NCBI GenBank assembly: GCA_900660155.1
Contig: CABFPE010000016.1
Coordinates: 1,633,735 to 1,697,734 of the forward strand
Source of the DNA: Hofstenia miamia
Lineage: Eukaryota > Xenacoelomorpha > Acoela > Hofsteniidae
Reading direction: 5' to 3'
DNA length: 64,000 nt
A program made the position numbers and the translations under genes. Positions 49,778 through 64,000 of the stretch are shown piece after piece; the first letter of the stretch is position 1, and every line of letters starts with the position of its first letter. Under the pieces are notes generated by a model. The model saw nothing but the letters and a program-made list of their open reading frames with translations. It was not told the origin of the DNA and searched no databases.

Positions 49778-51180
49778 GTGTGTCCAAAAACGTTTAGGAA
49801 TTTAAATGTCATTTATTTATTATAACAAATAGAATAAAATAATATACAAAAAGGAAAAAATTAAATATAATTATTTTACAGTGTTAATTCAAATGTGCAT
49901 CTTTCGATGAAATAACATCATTTAAAGTAAGTTTTTATGTTATGGTGGAGTTTTATATGATAAAATTGTTCTTCAACATAACCCTAAAGAAAAGGACGGG
50001 TTGGTTACAATATGTAGCCGACATAAAAAATTAAATAACAGACGTTTTTTTACCAAGTTTTTTTCTGATATTTATAATAGACTTTGCATGTGCGTAGTTG
50101 TGACCACAATCTGTTGAAATGTTCATGATTCTCTTTAACGTAAATTATACATATATCAAGTACCTACCGCATGCGAGACTACAACAATGGGGTAAAAATG
50201 AAGACATTGAATCAGCCATTAAAGACAATATCAACAAAACTGCGTGAATAGTGGGTCACTTATTGAGAAATATCTGATTAAATGTGTGTTTCAAAAGCTT
50301 GGCGGTAAAACACAGCAAAATTCCATCCCAATGTGAGGAGAGTTTCAAAGAGAAAGAACGGTGACAGGGAAGAAACTGTTAACTGAACGACAATTAAGAA
50401 CATTAACAAACACTGTGATTAAAAATCCCTTCAAAATACGGGAGAATTGCACTTGATTTTAAAGATAAGATTATCAGATATTAGCAAAAAGAGTATCCGA
50501 AAATATCTACTTCTCTCCAGAAACCGTAGGCTTAATGACACCTTTTCAAAGATTGACAAGATTCAATTGGAAGAAACGTATATCTCTAAAACTACAATTT
50601 TTCTGAACAAAAGTTTTTTGAAGTAAAGAAAGCAGTGTGCAGCATTGATGATAAAGTGAGAGTTTTCTGTGCTAAACACCACCAATTCTTACACCAGTAC
50701 ACGAAATCCTCTCTGAAACATGGACACAGGTGTAGTTTTATGGGTTTTTTCATACAAAGGGGTTGAGAGGCTACGTTGTCGTGAACCAATTGAAAAATTG
50801 AATGTATACTGAAACATAAAGTTCTAAAAGAACTTGTGCCTAATCTTACAAATCCACTTCCCTGAAATGTTGGTGTATTTCAAGATAACGGCCGTCCTTG
50901 TCCTAAATCGGCACAGGTTCAAATATGGGAAAAAGAAGTCCACATTCGGGGCTCAAATTGGTTGGTCACAGTCCGGACTGCAACTCTATCGAAAAGCTCG
51001 AAAGTATAATTAAGTGTAAAGTTCAGAAACAGCGTCCAAAGAATAATCAAGAATAATTGAAAAAGCTTATCATAAAGTAAACGCAACTAAGACTTCAGAA
51101 CTTAACAACTTCTCGAGTTCGAAAACTTAGATAACTATGAATTCAAATGCTCTTTACCAATGGAGAACTGAATATTATAC
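49778..51180 (+). mobile_element. Tc1-like transposon, decayed, near full length
   Basis: The left end starts CAGTGTGTCCAAAAACGTTT. On + the transposase can be followed in pieces: N-terminal DNA-binding region around 50300-50450 (FKEKERTVTGKK), a central YTKSSLKHGHRCSFMGFF block near 50695-50750 (compare T..KHGGGSVMVWGCF), VFQDNGRPCPKSAQ near 50875-50920 holding the second catalytic Asp, and GHSPDCNSIEKL near 50965-51000 holding the last acidic residue. At least several stops and shifts break it. The right inverted repeat is not clearly preserved. Confidence 0.75.
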
Positions 51181-51949
51181 TGGAGGTTCCTAAAAAATTT
51201 ATTTAAATAGTGGAAACCACAATTTTACAGCTCCCAAAATCCTTAAATAAGTTTCACAACTTCAAAAGAAAAAGTCTAAAGTAAAAAAAATGCGGTTCAA
51301 ATCGGAATTTTTGAAAAAAGTTTTAGGCTATAGCAAAAATATGCCTTCAATGACTACGAGATTAAAACATGAAATATCATATTTAAGACAGATTAAAAAT
51401 ACTTTTAAGAACTCTTAGTAATCATTTGTGAAATGCCTTTTGAATTAACATAGTCTATATAAAACTGCGACCTGAACACCCGGCAATCATTAACAGACAG
51501 CCACTTTTGCTTCACAGATAAAACAAGACTTCATGTCTTAATCGACTGCCTGAAAATTAGCGTTATCGTGATGCCAAAATTGGTTTGTCTACTTAGTAAA
51601 ATTTCTCGCAATTTGATGAATACAGATTTAAACAATAATGAAATCAACATAACAAATTGATTTTATGCTAAAAACACAAAAATGGTGTTAAGCTAAATTT
51701 GGTTTACATGCACATAGTCTACACTGGACGCAAAATTTAGAATTCTATATTTATATCATTAAGTCCATTACATGAACATTTTTTGATGTTGCTTTCAATT
51801 TTTAGATACTGACTTAATGACGAGAACTTTCTGAGATAATTGCTGTGATTTACTCAAAACATTTATAAAGAAATCTGAAAATAAGTTCACAAGAATGGTA
51901 TTTAGTCACTTTGGAGAGCTTAGCCGGATTCGATCTTGCATGTATTATT

Positions 51950-62121
<10,172 letters not shown>

Positions 62122-62899
62122 TCTAAACAACTAGCTTTCACTGAATCAAAGAATTTTCATGGTAAATAAGCAAATAAATAAGAGATAATGTACAAAAAAT
62201 TCAATCAACTACGTAAAAAGAAGTTTTAGTGAATTTCAAGCGAAAATATTTGTTATTGTATATGACATATGTCAACTTTTCTAAGATGTCGGCATGCATA
62301 ATCTAGACAGCGCTCCTTGTCAATTAGGTATCAAGTCTGTGCAAACTAATACTCTCTAACTAGTTATGCAAATGCATAGAAAAAGATGCATTCGGGAAAG
62401 ACGGCAAAAATTAACACAATTTTATGTTTAAAACGATGAAGAATAAGATAGAAATAAATAAGTGCAAGAAATATGCAATATATTTAATTGAATTAACAAA
62501 ACATGTAGTACGAGGTTATCACGCGGTAAATATTTTACCACCAAGAAGCATTTAAAATAATTATATTTGTCAAAAGTGTTAGTTATCCTAAAAAAACTAA
62601 TTTAATGAAATGAAATGCTGTTTTTTTGTTCTAACAAACATTACTTACAGTTGGTAATTCTTTCAAAACATTTGATTTATATTTTTCACTCAATTTATGC
62701 TTCCAATATCTTTATATGGTGCATAGTGATTCATTTGGGAAATTTGTAGATAATATAAAATTCAGGGAATTTATTAAAATTGCAATCAAATGCAGCAGTT
62801 ATATTCGGAAACACGGAGTATCTTTCAAATATATTTTAGAATTATAGGTGGGGTTCTTAAAGTTTATTATGCAAATTATAAATCGCTATTAGGTTGTGC

Positions 62900-63650
62900 A
62901 TTGTATATTAAAACCCATACAGGATAACAATATGCTTGACAAATGCTAAATCCTTATCCAAAATTATACCGAGATATTTATAGAATTTCACACTTTGTTT
63001 GACAACAGATATTTAAAAATTGGGAAAGGCGTCCGAATATCTGAAGAAGTTTACGACTGCTGGTTTTTCAAGATTTAAGAACAATATATTGTAAGAAAGA
63101 CTTACTGTATATGACTGAATTTCTATTACTAAGGCATACTTATCATTAGAAGTTTTTTGAATATTAGTGTCATTTGCGAATAAGTACGTTGATAAACTTA
63201 AGCAATTTGGTAAATCATCTACTTACATAAGGAACAACAACGGTTCTAAAATGGAGCCCTGTGTCACACCACACGACAACTTTTGAAGTTTAGATGCTGA
63301 TTCATAAATACGTATATATTAAGTAATTTTCAAAAATATGACACACCTGCCCTGTGAACATACTTGTACAGCTTCAGTATTAGTTTATGATCAATAGCAT
63401 CAAATTCTTTCCTTAGATCAATAAATACACAAATGTTCTATATTTTCAATTACTTTTATAAATGCTAATGTATAATGATCTAAATGATTTGAAATAATTA
63501 GTTTATATTTAATTATATACTTGAAAGATCTATTATATAAACTTCGTTAAAATCTTGCTGAATACAGATAATAATGACATTGGTCTATAGTTTGAAGAAA
63601 AGTTTTTAAAACCACTCTTATATATTGGGATTACTTCTGTTGTTTTCACT
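62900..63650 (-). mobile_element. LINE reverse-transcriptase remnant, several motifs in order
   Basis: From right to left on the - strand: IPIYKSGFKNFSSNYRPMSL with LSVFSKIL (63535-63640), DLRKEFDAIDHKLILKLYKY (63340-63425), GVTQGSILEPLLFLM (63235-63290), LPNCLSLSTYLFANDTNIQ (63155-63225; F-A-N-D where F-A-D-D is expected) and KFYKYLGIILDKDLAFVKH (62935-62995). This is the standard RT1-RT6 order of CR1/L2/jockey-type LINEs. Stops, a mutated catalytic Asp and frame changes mark it as dead. The endonuclease part is not visible. Confidence 0.8.
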
Positions 63651-63699
63651 CATAAGTGCTAATTTTTAATGCCAATGTTAATTAGATAGTTATTGAATT

Positions 63700-64000
63700 C
63701 ATTAACCGAAAGGGCAGTGCGCCTAAATCTTCCCAGAGAATACCTCCGTGAGGTGGTTCCCGGAATAGCTAACCAGCCATTATGAAAGGCGAAAGACAAT
63801 CCAGAAGGGTGGCGGTGAGCTAACACTTGACGGGCGCGTCACTGTACGGAGTTCCGCAACTATAATGGACGTAACACTAGGGAAGAAGAAGGTGCCACCT
63901 TGTATACTTTGTGCATGTGGGGGCGGTAACGGTCGAGAAACCTCGCTGCTATCAAGCCTGCACTGGTGCCAAATCGTGAGTGCGTCACATATGGAGTCGT
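63700..64000. other. GC-rich block of unknown origin running off the window
   Basis: From about 63703 the composition changes sharply, to roughly half G+C against about 30 percent elsewhere, and stays so to the last base. One + frame from 63822 is open for some 55 codons (starts TLDGRVTVRSSATIMDVTLG). I recognise no domain. It directly adjoins the LINE remnant and may be the edge of another repeat. Confidence 0.45.

Overview
This is an AT-rich stretch of an animal nuclear genome. The genes are split into many short exons, and the introns are full of degenerate DNA transposons, LINE pieces and TA microsatellites. Almost every 3' splice site is a bare TTTAG with little pyrimidine tract. There are three clear host genes: an anoctamin, a PCSK7-type proprotein convertase and the splicing helicase DHX38/PRP16. 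A PCSK7-type convertase argues against a fly- or worm-like ecdysozoan. A marine invertebrate such as a tunicate would fit, but that is inference and the sequence does not name the species.

Layout. (1) 104-17,135, + strand: the membrane half of an anoctamin (TMEM16), 12 exons; its N-terminal exons lie left of the window. Its introns carry a hAT element with a perfect 8-bp target duplication, a pogo-like remnant, a Tc1-like element with long inverted repeats, a small hAT-type MITE and a LINE 3' end. (2) 17.1-24.4 kb: no recognised gene, but a 179-bp hAT-type MITE, a pair of ~135-bp inverted repeats 1.5 kb apart, a Tc1 fragment and an assembly gap. (3) 24,372-27,620: two copies, identical by eye, of a 1,624-bp block joined by a single N. 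This is most likely an assembly artefact and it duplicates the last two PCSK7 exons. (4) 26,755-39,701, - strand: a PCSK7-like convertase with signal peptide, propeptide, catalytic triad, P domain, membrane anchor and tail. A 48-residue secreted-peptide gene lies on the opposite strand inside one of its introns. (5) 39.7-51.9 kb: mostly LINE and Tc1/mariner debris, with weak evidence for one unidentified + strand gene. (6) 51,950-62,121, - strand: a complete 17-exon DHX38 gene, about 1,117 residues, with an 18-base Tn5/Nextera adapter match in one intron and a transposase remnant in another. (7) 62.8 kb to the end: a LINE reverse-transcriptase remnant, then an unusually GC-rich block that runs off the window.

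The three main genes do unrelated jobs (lipid scrambling or ion transport, proprotein cleavage, pre-mRNA splicing) and there is no sign that they form a functional cluster. The observations most worth following up are the small peptide gene nested antisense in the convertase, a phase-neutral 72-nt candidate cassette exon in the same gene, a GC-AG intron and a 43-nt intron, several DNA transposons with readable target duplications, and two assembly artefacts (false tandem duplication and adapter remnant). No CRISPR array, rRNA, convincing tRNA or LTR/viral element was seen.
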